Below, piece by piece: positions 16,411 to 24,601 of a DNA stretch of 41,014 bases. The notes beneath the pieces are model-generated. The model made no database searches and had not been told where the DNA came from. It worked only from the letters and a program-made list of their open reading frames with translations. Source of the stretch: Nostoc sp. JL33 (GTDB lineage Bacteria; Cyanobacteriota; Cyanobacteriia; Cyanobacteriales; Nostocaceae). Location of the stretch: positions 1 to 41,014 of the forward strand of contig NZ_JABXKP010000099.1 in assembly GCF_017114985.1 (NCBI RefSeq). Direction: 5' to 3'. Position 1 is the first letter of the stretch. The number at the start of each line of letters is the position of its first letter. The position numbers and the translations under genes are program-made.

Positions 16411-17337
16411 TTAATTACGGTGATTGTTGGTGTAGTGAACCCTTGTACCTGCCCAAAGTAACTTCTCCCGCAGCGTCTGATAGTAGGAATTGTTCTCGCG
16501 CAAAATAATAAATTTAGCCCGACAATCTGCCATCCGCACATCAACGCGGTGTCCTGGCCAAATTGAAGTTCCTAAAACCCCATCTGTCCACAGCTTGGTA
16601 CTCAAATCGTAATCCCCCAAAGGCCAAATACTCACCACAGAACCAGGGGGTAAAACGAGGGGGCGGCTAGAAAGGCTCATTGCACAAATCGGAGTGATGG
16701 TAATTGTTTCCATACCATCATGGATAATTGGCCCATTGGCGGAAACCGTGTAACCAGTAGAACCTGTGGGAGTAGCAATAATTAACCCATCCCCGACGTA
16801 TTGATCGACTACCTCACCGTCAATTTCCATTTCCAGAATTGAGGTAATCATCCGATCAGCCGAGGCCGGTTTGACACAAAATTCATTCAAAGCCAGATAA
16901 TGCTCACTCACTGGTTCCAAATTAGACCCATGACCATCATACACCGCAGCTTGTAACATCATCCGCCGTTGGATAGCATAGCGATCCTCAAACAGCCGAT
17001 CCCAAACTTTCTCTGTATCCTGAAACTCTTCCACCGACTCAGTTAAAAACCCCAGATGGCCTCCCACATTCACTCCCAGAATAGGGATGCCAGCTGGGGC
17101 TAAATGTCTGGCACCAGTTAAAACAGTACCATCGCCACCGAGTACCAAGGCGAGATCGATTGGTTGAGCTGCTGAAGCCAAAAAGACAGGATAGGGATTG
17201 TCTTTCGGCCCGCTAGGCCCCATCAACACTTGGCACTCGCGACTTTCTAGTTGTTTAGCACAGATTTCTGCCCATTCTTTACTTCGGGCATCCCGCGCTT
17301 TATAAGCAATGATTACCTGCTTGAGTTGCACGCACAA
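16411..17337 (-). CDS. nadK: NAD kinase
   Basis: The 308-residue enzyme phosphorylates NAD to NADP using ATP or polyphosphate. It has the GGDGTVLTGAR motif with the catalytic Asp near residue 69, GIPILGVNVGGHLGFLTE, LALNEFCVKPA and TPTGSTGYTVSANGP, all hallmarks of the NadK/DAG-kinase fold. The longest frame begins at TTG 17337, touching the ndhE stop; GTG 17331 (giving MQLKQVIIAYKARD) is the more natural start. It is the last gene of the ndhA-I-G-E unit, an arrangement common in cyanobacteria, tying NADP supply to the NDH-1 operon. Confidence 0.95.
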   Translation of the reverse strand: MCVQLKQVIIAYKARDARSKEWAEICAKQLESRECQVLMGPSGPKDNPYPVFLASAAQPIDLALVLGGDGTVLTGARHLAPAGIPILGVNVGGHLGFLTESVEEFQDTEKVWDRLFEDRYAIQRRMMLQAAVYDGHGSNLEPVSEHYLALNEFCVKPASADRMITSILEMEIDGEVVDQYVGDGLIIATPTGSTGYTVSANGPIIHDGMETITITPICAMSLSSRPLVLPPGSVVSIWPLGDYDLSTKLWTDGVLGTSIWPGHRVDVRMADCRAKFIILRENNSYYQTLREKLLWAGTRVHYTNNHRN

Positions 17338-17643
17338 TTACCACTTCAGGAGATTAAACTGCTCCATATCGACGGTATCACGGTTGCGATAAATGGCAAG
17401 CACGATCGCTAAACCCACCGCCGCCTCGGCTGCCGCCACGGTGATCACAAATACTGTGAAAACCTGACCCTTGATTAATGTTGAGTCGAGGAAGTTGGAA
17501 AATGCCATTAAATTCAGATTAACAGCATTGAGCAGTAACTCAATTGACATCAGCACCCGCACAGCGTTGCGGCTGGTAATTAAGCCATAGATGCCGATGC
17601 AAAATAAAGCTGCTGCTAGTAATAAAAAGTACTGGAGTTGCAT
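17338..17643 (-). CDS. ndhE: NAD(P)H-quinone oxidoreductase subunit 4L (NdhE/NuoK)
   Basis: The 101-residue protein has three transmembrane helices: YFLLLAAALFCIGIYGLI, VLMSIELLLNAVNLNLMAF (with the conserved Glu in the second helix, MSIELLLNAVN) and VFVITVAAAEAAVGLAIVLAIY (with the second conserved Glu). These buried Glu residues belong to the proton path of complex I. It is a membrane-arm subunit of photosynthetic NDH-1 in the thylakoid, working in cyclic electron flow and respiration. It follows ndhG by 59 bases and directly abuts nadK. Confidence 0.97.
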   Translation of the reverse strand: MQLQYFLLLAAALFCIGIYGLITSRNAVRVLMSIELLLNAVNLNLMAFSNFLDSTLIKGQVFTVFVITVAAAEAAVGLAIVLAIYRNRDTVDMEQFNLLKW

Positions 17644-17702
17644 GAATCTGGGTATTCCTCCTCAAAAATCTGGCTGTTTCTCTGCGAATGAAGTCGCAAA
17701 TC

Positions 17703-18317
17703 TTACTCTTTTGTTTCGCTGGTTGTTGATACCAGTTCTCTGGGGCGTTCTTGCAAAGTCAAAACAGTTTGCCCCAGTTTGGATGGTGTCAATAGGTCTG
17801 GCAAATACTCGCGACGTGCCAAAATAATTGCTCCTACCATCGCTATCAGCAGCAAAATGGAAGCCAGTTCAAAAGGCAATAAAAAGTCAGTGAAGAAATG
17901 TTCTCCAATCAAAACTATAGAACTTTCACCACTCACCACAGGAGTAGTTGAGTAAGCCCAGGGGGTTGCCAGCACCATCGTACTTAAAAGACCAAACAAT
18001 CCTACACTGACTACACCCGTTAATACTTTCCGCACCCAAGAGTTGGGAAATGCTACAAAATCCTGCCGTTTGTTCACCAACATAATGGCAAACAAAATCA
18101 ACACGTTAACCGCCCCAACGTAAATTAGTATTTGTGCAGCTGCAACAAAATCAGCATTTAGCAACAGGTAGATTCCCGCTATGCTGATGAACACGCCCCC
18201 CAGCATAAAGGCAGAATAGACGATGCTAGAGAACAGCACCACGCCAATGGCCGCCCCAATCATCATCACGCCCAGTATGCCAAGTGATACTAACTGTACT
18301 CCTTCCGCTAGATTCAC
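17703..18317 (-). CDS. ndhG: NAD(P)H-quinone oxidoreductase subunit 6 (NdhG/NuoJ)
   Basis: The 204-residue membrane subunit has five hydrophobic helices, among them VQLVSLGILGVMMIGAAIGVV, SAFMLGGVFISIAGIYLLL, AAQILIYVGAVNVLILFAIM (conserved YVGAVNVL motif) and LASILLLIAMVGAIILARRE. A soluble tail with VLTLQERPRELVS follows. It belongs to the membrane arm of NDH-1. The start codon is GTG at 18317. It is separated from ndhI by 111 bases that carry a heptamer array. Confidence 0.96.
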   Translation of the reverse strand: MNLAEGVQLVSLGILGVMMIGAAIGVVLFSSIVYSAFMLGGVFISIAGIYLLLNADFVAAAQILIYVGAVNVLILFAIMLVNKRQDFVAFPNSWVRKVLTGVVSVGLFGLLSTMVLATPWAYSTTPVVSGESSIVLIGEHFFTDFLLPFELASILLLIAMVGAIILARREYLPDLLTPSKLGQTVLTLQERPRELVSTTSETKE

Positions 18318-18339
18318 TGTTTTCTGTCCTTAGTCAATT

Positions 18340-18428
18340 GTCATTGGTCATTGGTCATTGGTCATTAGTCATTAGTCATTAGTCATTGGTTAAATAACAA
18401 AGGACAATGGACAAAAGACAAATGACAT
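18340..18428. repeat. Seven GTCATTR heptamers between ndhI and ndhG
   Basis: Seven in-register units (GTCATTG three times, GTCATTA three times, GTCATTG once) span 18340-18388. The following stretch, GGACAATGGACAAAAGACAA up to 18428, is the inverted counterpart. The array lies inside the operon, so it would be transcribed and could fold into a long hairpin between the two cistrons. Confidence 0.75.
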
Positions 18429-19013
18429 TTATTTTTCTGTTTGTTCTACTAGGTCTTCTGGACGCGCACCTGGACGCGGTGCATCTGCGGGCAATCCATG
18501 TGGTTCGAGGATGCCTTTGGGTAGGTAAACTAGTTCGCGCAGTGGTGTAACCATTGGGTCATCTGTCACCTTATAGGGCAAACGACCCAGCGCCACGCTG
18601 TCATAGTTCAATTCATGGCGATCGTAAGTGGCAAGCTCATACTCTTCTGTCATGGATAGACAGTTAGTAGGGCAAAATTCCACACAATTACCGCAAAAGA
18701 TACAAACTCCAAAGTCAATGCTGTAGTGATTGAGTTTTTTCTTTTTGCTGGCTTTGTCGAATTCCCAATCTACTACAGGCAGGTTAATCGGACAAACGCG
18801 AACACAAACTTCGCAGGCGATGCACTTATCAAATTCAAAGTGAATTCTACCGCGAAACCGTTCGCCAAGAATCAGTTTCTCGTAAGGGTACTGTACGGTA
18901 ATCGGACGCCGCCGCATATGATCGAAGGTGACAGAAAGCCCCTGACCAATGTAACGCGCAGCTTGTACCGTTTCTTTGGCGTAATCACCAACTTGTTTTA
19001 GGAACTTTAGCAT
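18429..19013 (-). CDS. ndhI: NAD(P)H-quinone oxidoreductase subunit I, 2x[4Fe-4S] (NdhI/NuoI)
   Basis: The 194-residue ferredoxin-like subunit has two binding motifs, CIACEVCVRVCP and CIFCGNCVEFCP, each coordinating one [4Fe-4S] cluster on the electron path to plastoquinone. The N-terminal amphipathic segment (LKQVGDYAKETVQAARYIGQ) and PITVQYPYEKL are typical. The ATG at 19013 preceded by a GAGAGA ribosome-binding site is preferred over the longer frame that begins seven codons upstream. Cyanobacterial NDH-1 lacks NuoEFG, and NdhI takes electrons from ferredoxin through other subunits. Confidence 0.97.
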   Translation of the reverse strand: MLKFLKQVGDYAKETVQAARYIGQGLSVTFDHMRRRPITVQYPYEKLILGERFRGRIHFEFDKCIACEVCVRVCPINLPVVDWEFDKASKKKKLNHYSIDFGVCIFCGNCVEFCPTNCLSMTEEYELATYDRHELNYDSVALGRLPYKVTDDPMVTPLRELVYLPKGILEPHGLPADAPRPGARPEDLVEQTEK

Positions 19014-19033
19014 TTTGTGTCTCTCTCTTTTCA

Positions 19034-19090
19034 ATTTTGGATTTTGGATTTTAGATTTCAGACTTAATCCAAAATCTAAAATCTAAAATT
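19034..19090. repeat. AT-rich inverted heptamer repeat between ndhA and ndhI
   Basis: GGATTTTGGATTTTAGATTT and, further on, AATCCAAAATCTAAAATC form an imperfect inverted repeat of the ATTTTAG family inside the operon spacer. A transcript would fold here. Confidence 0.65.
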
Positions 19091-19093
19091 GGC

Positions 19094-20212
19094 TTACCCG
19101 CCAAAGGCGAAGGGAAAGGCTAGTTTCAGCGCGGCGGTTAATAAGAGATTAACCAAACCAACTGGCAACAAAAACTTCCATCCTAAATCTAACAGTTGGT
19201 CAATCCGTACCCGTGGCACTGTCCAACGCAAGAGGATGGCGACAAACACTAGTAAATAGGCTTTGAACACGGTCATAATGATACCCAAAGCCGCAGTTAC
19301 TATCTGGAAGACGGGATTTGCTTCACTGACTCCCAGCCAACCAGCGATCAGGTTGAGGGGAAGGGGAAAGTCCCAACCGCCCAAGTAGAGAATTGCTACT
19401 AGTAGGGAAGAAAGGATCAAGTTAACGTAGGAACCCAGGTAGAACAGACCGAATTTCATGCCTGAGTATTCAGTTTGATAGCCTGCTACCAGTTCTTCTT
19501 CTGCTTCGGGTAAGTCAAAGGGTAATCGTTCGCATTCAGCTAGGGCGGCTATCCAAAAGATCAGGAAACCGATTGGTTGTCGCCAAATGTTCCAACCCAG
19601 GATGCCGTAGCCAGACTGCTGATTGACAATATCAACGGTGCTGAGGCTATTAGACATCATAGCGATCGCTAATACCGCCAGCGCCAAAGGAATTTCATAA
19701 CTAATAGATTGCGCTGCTGCCCGCAACCCCCCTAAGAGGGAGTATTTGTTATTAGATGCGTAGCCAGCCATCAACAAACCAATGGGTTGAATGCTTGACA
19801 AGGCAATCCACAAGAATACGCCCATGCCGACATTGCTAATTACGATGTTCTGCCCAAAGGGGACGATCAGGAATGACAGAAACACCGGAATCACAACAAT
19901 AATTGGGCCAAGGGTAAACAGCCAAGGGTCAGATTTGGCTGGTACTATATCTTCCTTAAATACCAACTTCAAACCATCCGCTACAGGTACCAGCAACCCA
20001 AAAGGCCCTTGGTATTCTGGCCCAATTCGCTGCTGTGCGGCGGCGGAAATTTTTCGTTCTAGCCAAGTAGCAACTAATACCCCCACTGTTGCCCCAATCA
20101 GCATCAGTATCATTGGCAGTGGCATCCAAATCGCTTTGGCTGTTCCTGCTGGTATACCTAAATCCCGGAGGGATTCAATAAAAGTTCCTTGGAGGTCAAT
20201 TCCTGAGTTCAT
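19094..20212 (-). CDS. ndhA: NAD(P)H-quinone oxidoreductase subunit 1 (NdhA/NuoH)
   Basis: The 372-residue protein is the membrane subunit joining the peripheral arm to the membrane arm of NDH-1 and forms part of the quinone site. It has about eight membrane helices and the family signatures ERKISAAAQQRIGPEYQGPFG, ADGLKLVFKEDIVP, and AECERLPFDLPEAEEELVAG with its acidic loop E residues. Length is normal. The start is ATG 20212. It is the first gene of the ndhA-ndhI-ndhG-ndhE-nadK unit; gltA lies 424 bp upstream beyond a repeat-rich gap. Confidence 0.97.
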   Translation of the reverse strand: MNSGIDLQGTFIESLRDLGIPAGTAKAIWMPLPMILMLIGATVGVLVATWLERKISAAAQQRIGPEYQGPFGLLVPVADGLKLVFKEDIVPAKSDPWLFTLGPIIVVIPVFLSFLIVPFGQNIVISNVGMGVFLWIALSSIQPIGLLMAGYASNNKYSLLGGLRAAAQSISYEIPLALAVLAIAMMSNSLSTVDIVNQQSGYGILGWNIWRQPIGFLIFWIAALAECERLPFDLPEAEEELVAGYQTEYSGMKFGLFYLGSYVNLILSSLLVAILYLGGWDFPLPLNLIAGWLGVSEANPVFQIVTAALGIIMTVFKAYLLVFVAILLRWTVPRVRIDQLLDLGWKFLLPVGLVNLLLTAALKLAFPFAFGG

Positions 20213-20636
20213 GTTTCCGCTCTTTAAGACATCGAGTCATGGTGAATTACAACTATTAGTTGAATTAATACCTGTAAATTCACCCATTTTTAATTTTTGC
20301 CCAGATGATGCTTGATTGAAGATTTGTTGCTAATTCCCATGCCTAGTATATCCTTGGATGGTTTTAGCCCTCTAAAGCGAGATGAGAACTTCTACTTATG
20401 GTTGGCATTGAGATTGGCTATTGAGGAGACGCGGGGATGAGGGGAGTAAGAATTTTAGATTTTAGATTTTGGATTAAAGAATTGAAATTTAATCCAAAAG
20501 ACGCTCTCTACGAACGCGAATAGCGTGTCGCAGACAGACGCTCTTGCTAGCTTGTCCTCCGCAGGAGTACGCGGACTCGCTCTCCGTGGCGCTATCGTCA
20601 ATCCAAAATCCTTGCATTGAATTGCCCCCTGCCCAT
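20213..20636. repeat. Repeat-rich gap between gltA and ndhA
   Basis: The gap holds a 59-bp AT-rich block at 20441-20499 that recurs inverted at 29490-29548, and GC-rich REP-like palindromes at 20500-20600 (CTCCGCAGGAGTACGCGG among them). The stretch 20213-20430 probably contains the ndhA promoter, but no confident box is visible. No gene is seen. Confidence 0.6.
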
Positions 20637-21773
20637 TTAACGTTGGTCAATGGGGAGATAAGTAACTTCGTGCAGACCGTTATAAACCTGAGTCGGACGG
20701 AAAATCCGGTTTTCTGCTAGTTGTTCTTTCCAGTGGGCTAACCAACCGGCAACGCGGGCGATCGCAAATATTGGCGTAAACAAGTCTGTGGGAATTCCCA
20801 TCTTCCTATACACCAAACCGGAGTAAAAGTCAATATTGGGATAAATCCCTTTGCTACCAAGTTTTTCCTCTACCACTCGTTCCATCTCTAGGGCAATGTC
20901 ATAGAACTTGTCATGCCCAAACTTCTCAAACAGTTGCTCTGCTAGTCCTTGTAAGATTGTCGCTCGTGGGTCTTTCACTTTGTAAACACGATGCCCAAAC
21001 CCCATAATCTTCGCTTTGCGTTCCAGACAATCCTCTATGTAGGGACGGACATTTTCCACAGAGCCAATTTTTTCCAACATTTGAATTACTTCTTCATTGG
21101 CTCCACCATGCAGGGGCCCTCCCAAGGTTCCCACGGCACTAGCAACCACCGCGTAAGGATCAGTTAAGGTGGAAGCTGTCACCCTGGCACTGAAAGTGGA
21201 AGCATTCATTGTATGCTCAACCTGAAGTATCAAGCAGATATCAAAAACTCGCGCCATTAGAGGATCGGGTTCTTTCTCATCGAGCATGTATAGAAAGTTG
21301 GCGGAGTAGTCTAAGTCATCACGGGGACGTATAGGGTCATTGCCTTTTCGCATCAGTTGGAACGCAGCTACCATCGTGGGAATGGTTGCTATCAGGCGTA
21401 CCACCGAATCTCGAATATAGGCAGGATTATGTAAATCCCGGAGCGAATAAAACAAGCCTAAAGCAGCAGCAGAGGCTTGCAAGGCATCCATTGGGTGACC
21501 GCTTTCTGGAAAGCATTTCATCATGTCCCGAATGCGGTATTTTATTCGCCTGTGGTAACGAACTTCATGCTCAAATGCTTTTAATTCTTCCTTGCTTGGA
21601 AGTTCGCCCCAGATTAAGAGATAAGCAGTTTCCAAGAACGTACTTTTTTCTGCTAGTTCTTCAATCCGAATGCCACGATATTCTAGTATTCCCTTTTGCC
21701 CATCAACATAGCTGATACTTGATTGGGCGGCGGGAATGCCTTCTAAACCAGGCTTGTATTCGCACACCATCAT
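20637..21773 (-). CDS. gltA: Citrate synthase
   Basis: The 378-residue enzyme condenses oxaloacetate with acetyl-CoA to citrate, the carbon entry to 2-oxoglutarate for nitrogen assimilation. It shows the short type II-like bacterial form with SISYVDGQKGILEYRGIRIE, the catalytic His in GGPLHGGANEEV, GFGHRVYKVKDPRA with the second His, and the Asp in NIDFYSGLVYRKMGIP. Two Met codons occur in a row at the start; either may be used. It lies upstream of ndhA on the same strand. Length and motifs are complete. Confidence 0.96.
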   Translation of the reverse strand: MMVCEYKPGLEGIPAAQSSISYVDGQKGILEYRGIRIEELAEKSTFLETAYLLIWGELPSKEELKAFEHEVRYHRRIKYRIRDMMKCFPESGHPMDALQASAAALGLFYSLRDLHNPAYIRDSVVRLIATIPTMVAAFQLMRKGNDPIRPRDDLDYSANFLYMLDEKEPDPLMARVFDICLILQVEHTMNASTFSARVTASTLTDPYAVVASAVGTLGGPLHGGANEEVIQMLEKIGSVENVRPYIEDCLERKAKIMGFGHRVYKVKDPRATILQGLAEQLFEKFGHDKFYDIALEMERVVEEKLGSKGIYPNIDFYSGLVYRKMGIPTDLFTPIFAIARVAGWLAHWKEQLAENRIFRPTQVYNGLHEVTYLPIDQR

Positions 21774-21880
21774 GGCACCACCATTCGCTTTTTGAAATAT
21801 CTGATCAAGCTAACTTACCAGAAATTATTGTCGCCATAACAGTAGCCGTTCTAACAACAATCGAAAATGTTGAAAAACTG

Positions 21881-22375
21881 TTATAGCAGGTACTTGGGTG
21901 GTGTCAACCAAAACATCTGACTACGACCCAGAGGAGAACCTGTTTCTGGTAGTTTTATCCCAATCATACCTGCTTTTTTCAAGACTAAGCTTGCTTTGAC
22001 TTCCCCCCATAGGAGAATTTCTGCCCAATTGGTCAAATCAGGTTCGTGTCCAACCAGCGCCAGTTGGGTATTTTGGGAATAATTCCTCGGCTTTAACCAG
22101 TCTTTGAGCCAACTAGAAATTTGACCATCGGGGGCAAGGTAGTTAGATTCCTCTAACTGGGAGCTGAGTTTTTCTGCTATGAGGATTTCAGCCGTTTGGC
22201 GGGCACGCACTAAGGGACTGGTGAGAATTAAATCAAAGTTTAAACCTAATTTAACAAGTTTGTGGGCAACTTTCTCAGTTTTTTGCCGTCCTTCTTTGGT
22301 AAGGCTGCGCTCCTCATCCTTGATGCCTAATCCCTTGTCTTCGGCGATGCCATGACGAATTAAATATAGTTCCAT
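21881..22375 (-). CDS. sixA: Phosphohistidine phosphatase SixA
   Basis: The 164-residue histidine-phosphatase-superfamily protein starts with the active-site RHG motif (LYLIRHGIAED). It continues with SLTKEGRQKTEKVA, LILTSPLVRARQTAEIL and the second active-site His in LALVGHEPDLTNWA. SixA removes phosphate from His of phosphorelay proteins. It is on the same strand as gltA with about 100 bases between. Target unknown. Confidence 0.9.
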   Translation of the reverse strand: MELYLIRHGIAEDKGLGIKDEERSLTKEGRQKTEKVAHKLVKLGLNFDLILTSPLVRARQTAEILIAEKLSSQLEESNYLAPDGQISSWLKDWLKPRNYSQNTQLALVGHEPDLTNWAEILLWGEVKASLVLKKAGMIGIKLPETGSPLGRSQMFWLTPPKYLL

Positions 22376-22524
22376 ACTTTTAGTTTTATTAGCGTAGTGG
22401 GGCGTAGCCCTTGCTTAGTTAGGAGTTACGCTTGGTGTGAATTAACCTATCCTAATCTTAATCATTATTACGTATTCGTTGATCTGCCATTTGTCCGGTA
22501 CAGTGCAGTGTTATGAATTTAGGA

Positions 22525-22941
22525 TCACTCAGATAGCCTTGTCAAAAACTCATCTGGCAGCATTGCCGGAACTAAAGAAGCCACAAAATCAGGTGTATTT
22601 CGCGTCACAATTATTTCTAAACTTGCCGTAAGAGCCGCAGCACTCGTTACCGCATCCTCAAAATCCTTAATTGGGCTATTCAAAGCTTGCCGAATAACTT
22701 CATCTGTTACGCTGGCAACTTGAAGGTGCTGCAATAATTTTGCTAATAGTTCACGCGCTACTTCATTACCAACTTGACGACGCAGAATATAGAAAATATT
22801 GGTTACTGCATGACCTGAAACATAACCTTGTACTTGATTCTGCATTACTGTATTTAATGCTTGTGCAGAAGCTACGATAAATGGTTGACGCTGTGCCAAA
22901 ATATCGAGCAACACATCGCTGTCGAACAACACCCGTTTCAA
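22525..22941 (-). CDS. PIN-domain ribonuclease, VapC-like toxin
   Basis: The 138-residue PIN protein has the acidic active-site residues in RVLFDSDVLLDIL, an acidic DFEDAVTSAAAL core and the common ending EIIVTRNTPDF. PIN toxins cut RNA in a metal-dependent way. The start is TTG 22941, whose TTGA overlaps the stop of the upstream gene by four bases, indicating translational coupling. No classical small antitoxin stands next to it; the upstream 383-residue fusion ends with a segment that resembles PIN antitoxin tails, so that protein may take this role. It is the last gene of a three-gene overlapped operon. Confidence 0.85.
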   Translation of the reverse strand: MKRVLFDSDVLLDILAQRQPFIVASAQALNTVMQNQVQGYVSGHAVTNIFYILRRQVGNEVARELLAKLLQHLQVASVTDEVIRQALNSPIKDFEDAVTSAAALTASLEIIVTRNTPDFVASLVPAMLPDEFLTRLSE

Positions 22942-24089
22942 CCGTATTTCTCCTCTAAATAATCCACATAATTTTCTGTCGGATTTTCTTCTCCTAGCTC
23001 GATTACACCTATTAAACTCTGAGTCCAGGAGTCAAGGCCGGTTAAAGGTTCTAAGGTTGGACTGTCAGTAATAGACGATAGGGTTTCTTGTTGAGCCACA
23101 TCTTTTTCAATCTGTTTATCCCAGGCTGCTGCATCGAATTCCGTAAACCAGGCACGAAATGCGGCGAGATCCTCTGGTGAAAGTAGACTAACATCCCATT
23201 CGACATTTATAAGCTGTTCGTCGTTTACGTTTAATTCTTTCTTTAGTTTGTCATTTCTTAAATCTCTATTTAATTCTAGTGCTAAAAGAAGGCTTTTATG
23301 ATTGAATAAATTTTGGATTAATTCTTGTCGTTTATCCCAGGCTGCTGCATCGAATTCGGCAAACCAGGCACGAAAAGCAGCTAGATTCTCTGATGAAAGT
23401 TGACTAATATCGAATTTGACTTTCCATTCCGCTAACAATTCACGAACCAAATTGTCAAAATTATATACAACTGGCAACGTTAGGTTTTCAATATATCCGT
23501 GAGCAAGACGATTACGAACTTCAAAACAAGCTTGAGCAAGGTCAAATTGAGAGATTGATAACTCTCCCAAAGAGTACAGATGTCTTAGTAATCCTATAAC
23601 TGGAAAACGTTCAATAGGAATTAACACATCAACTGCTCGCTTTCTTAACGCCCCCTCAAAAGTACTCCATAGCAAAAGGAAGGCTGCTTTAAAGGCTTGT
23701 TCAATTTCATCATTCTCAATCAGCCTATGAGCTTCGTGAAAACGATCAGCTAAATCTTGCCATGAAGGAAGTTGTTCGGATGTTCCAGGTAATGACTTAG
23801 CTTCTATGTTTTCAAGCGTTACCAATAAAAAACGCCAGCCTGGATGTTTACTCACTTCCTCTGCTAAAGCCTGTAAACGATCAACTGACACTCGGCTGAT
23901 GCTGGTTTTTACTTCAATTACCAAACCTGAGCCATCTTTAATAGCAATCATATCTGGCTGGTAGTTACCCAAGTCGAATGGTAATTCATCTGTTTTGGGT
24001 TCACTGAAAACACGAAATCCTTGACTTTCGTACTTCTGTGCCAAAGATTTTAACTTTTCATCATATAGAGTTTTAGTATTGTTAATCAT
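22938..24089 (-). CDS. Composite protein: REase-like N-domain, HEPN-like domain, duplicated FRAWFxEFDAAAWDK module, antitoxin-like tail
   Basis: The 383-residue protein does not match a single family I know. Residues about 1-100 resemble a restriction-endonuclease-like fold (YQPDMIAI at 43-50, then VIEVKTS at 57-63, a PD...ExK pattern). Residues 125-225 are helical, with TFEGALRKRA and VRNRLAHG, the latter carrying the R-x4-H motif of HEPN ribonucleases (R192, H197). A 23-residue module LS(S/P)E(N/D)LAAFRAWF(A/T)EFDA with AAWDK occurs at 231-253 and again at 303-325, spaced exactly 72 residues. The tail (LDSWTQSLIGVIELG and then YVDYLEEKYG) recalls the ends of antitoxins paired with PIN toxins. 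It overlaps RusA by ATGA and PIN by TTGA. The joint function is inferred: defence or toxin-antitoxin. Confidence 0.75.
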   Translation of the reverse strand: MINNTKTLYDEKLKSLAQKYESQGFRVFSEPKTDELPFDLGNYQPDMIAIKDGSGLVIEVKTSISRVSVDRLQALAEEVSKHPGWRFLLVTLENIEAKSLPGTSEQLPSWQDLADRFHEAHRLIENDEIEQAFKAAFLLLWSTFEGALRKRAVDVLIPIERFPVIGLLRHLYSLGELSISQFDLAQACFEVRNRLAHGYIENLTLPVVYNFDNLVRELLAEWKVKFDISQLSSENLAAFRAWFAEFDAAAWDKRQELIQNLFNHKSLLLALELNRDLRNDKLKKELNVNDEQLINVEWDVSLLSPEDLAAFRAWFTEFDAAAWDKQIEKDVAQQETLSSITDSPTLEPLTGLDSWTQSLIGVIELGEENPTENYVDYLEEKYG

Positions 24090-24496
24090 AAGTAGTTTTC
24101 CAGTGGTTGAGATTCACTCACTTTTACATAAACACACTCTTTACCTGTGATGACAGCACGCTGTAATAAAGAAGGTAGACTTATAATATCAATCGGATCA
24201 GACATAAAACGACGATGACTATCTACATCTGATACTAAACTATCATCTTCAAAAACTAAGTCTACAAGTGCATCCTGAATTGGTTTGATAATATTATCGA
24301 TGTCAGCCGGAAACTCATCACAAAGATAAACTAGCGTCAGTTGTAAATCGCCGTATTTAATGGGACTGTTATCTTTCCAAACCTTTTGGGCTTCAACGCG
24401 CACAAAATTCTTCCATGCCTGAAGATTTTCTCTTTTCTTTGTCTGTAACGAAACAGGCCGTCTGGGAATGAGAAATTCAAAAGGTATTATTCGCAT
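24086..24496 (-). CDS. RusA-family Holliday junction resolvase-like protein
   Basis: The 136-residue protein carries the RusA signature FPADIDNIIKPIQDAL followed by LVFEDDSLVSDVDSHRR, with the conserved Asp residues that bind Mg. The N terminus (FEFLIPRRPVSLQTKKRENL) fits as well. RusA cleaves Holliday junctions and is often of prophage origin. Here it is the first gene of an operon with the nuclease-HEPN fusion (ATGA overlap at 24086-24089), not in a prophage context, so its job may be tied to that system. ATG start at 24496. Confidence 0.85.
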   Translation of the reverse strand: MRIIPFEFLIPRRPVSLQTKKRENLQAWKNFVRVEAQKVWKDNSPIKYGDLQLTLVYLCDEFPADIDNIIKPIQDALVDLVFEDDSLVSDVDSHRRFMSDPIDIISLPSLLQRAVITGKECVYVKVSESQPLENYL

Positions 24497-24601
24497 CCCA
24501 AGTGCATATCTTTATAATTAGTTAACAAAGTTACAGCAATTTTCACAAATGATTACTTATCATATTGAGTATGTCTACACTTATACAAAAATTTTACATG
24601 G

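Noticed and set aside
18340..18428. Possible CRISPR or regulatory iteron array
   Set aside because: Seven-base units without spacers, matching the common heptamer repeats of Nostoc; no replication gene nearby.
24086..24496. RusA gene as a sign of a prophage
   Set aside because: No integrase, capsid, terminase or lysis gene is nearby; neighbours are toxin-like and housekeeping.
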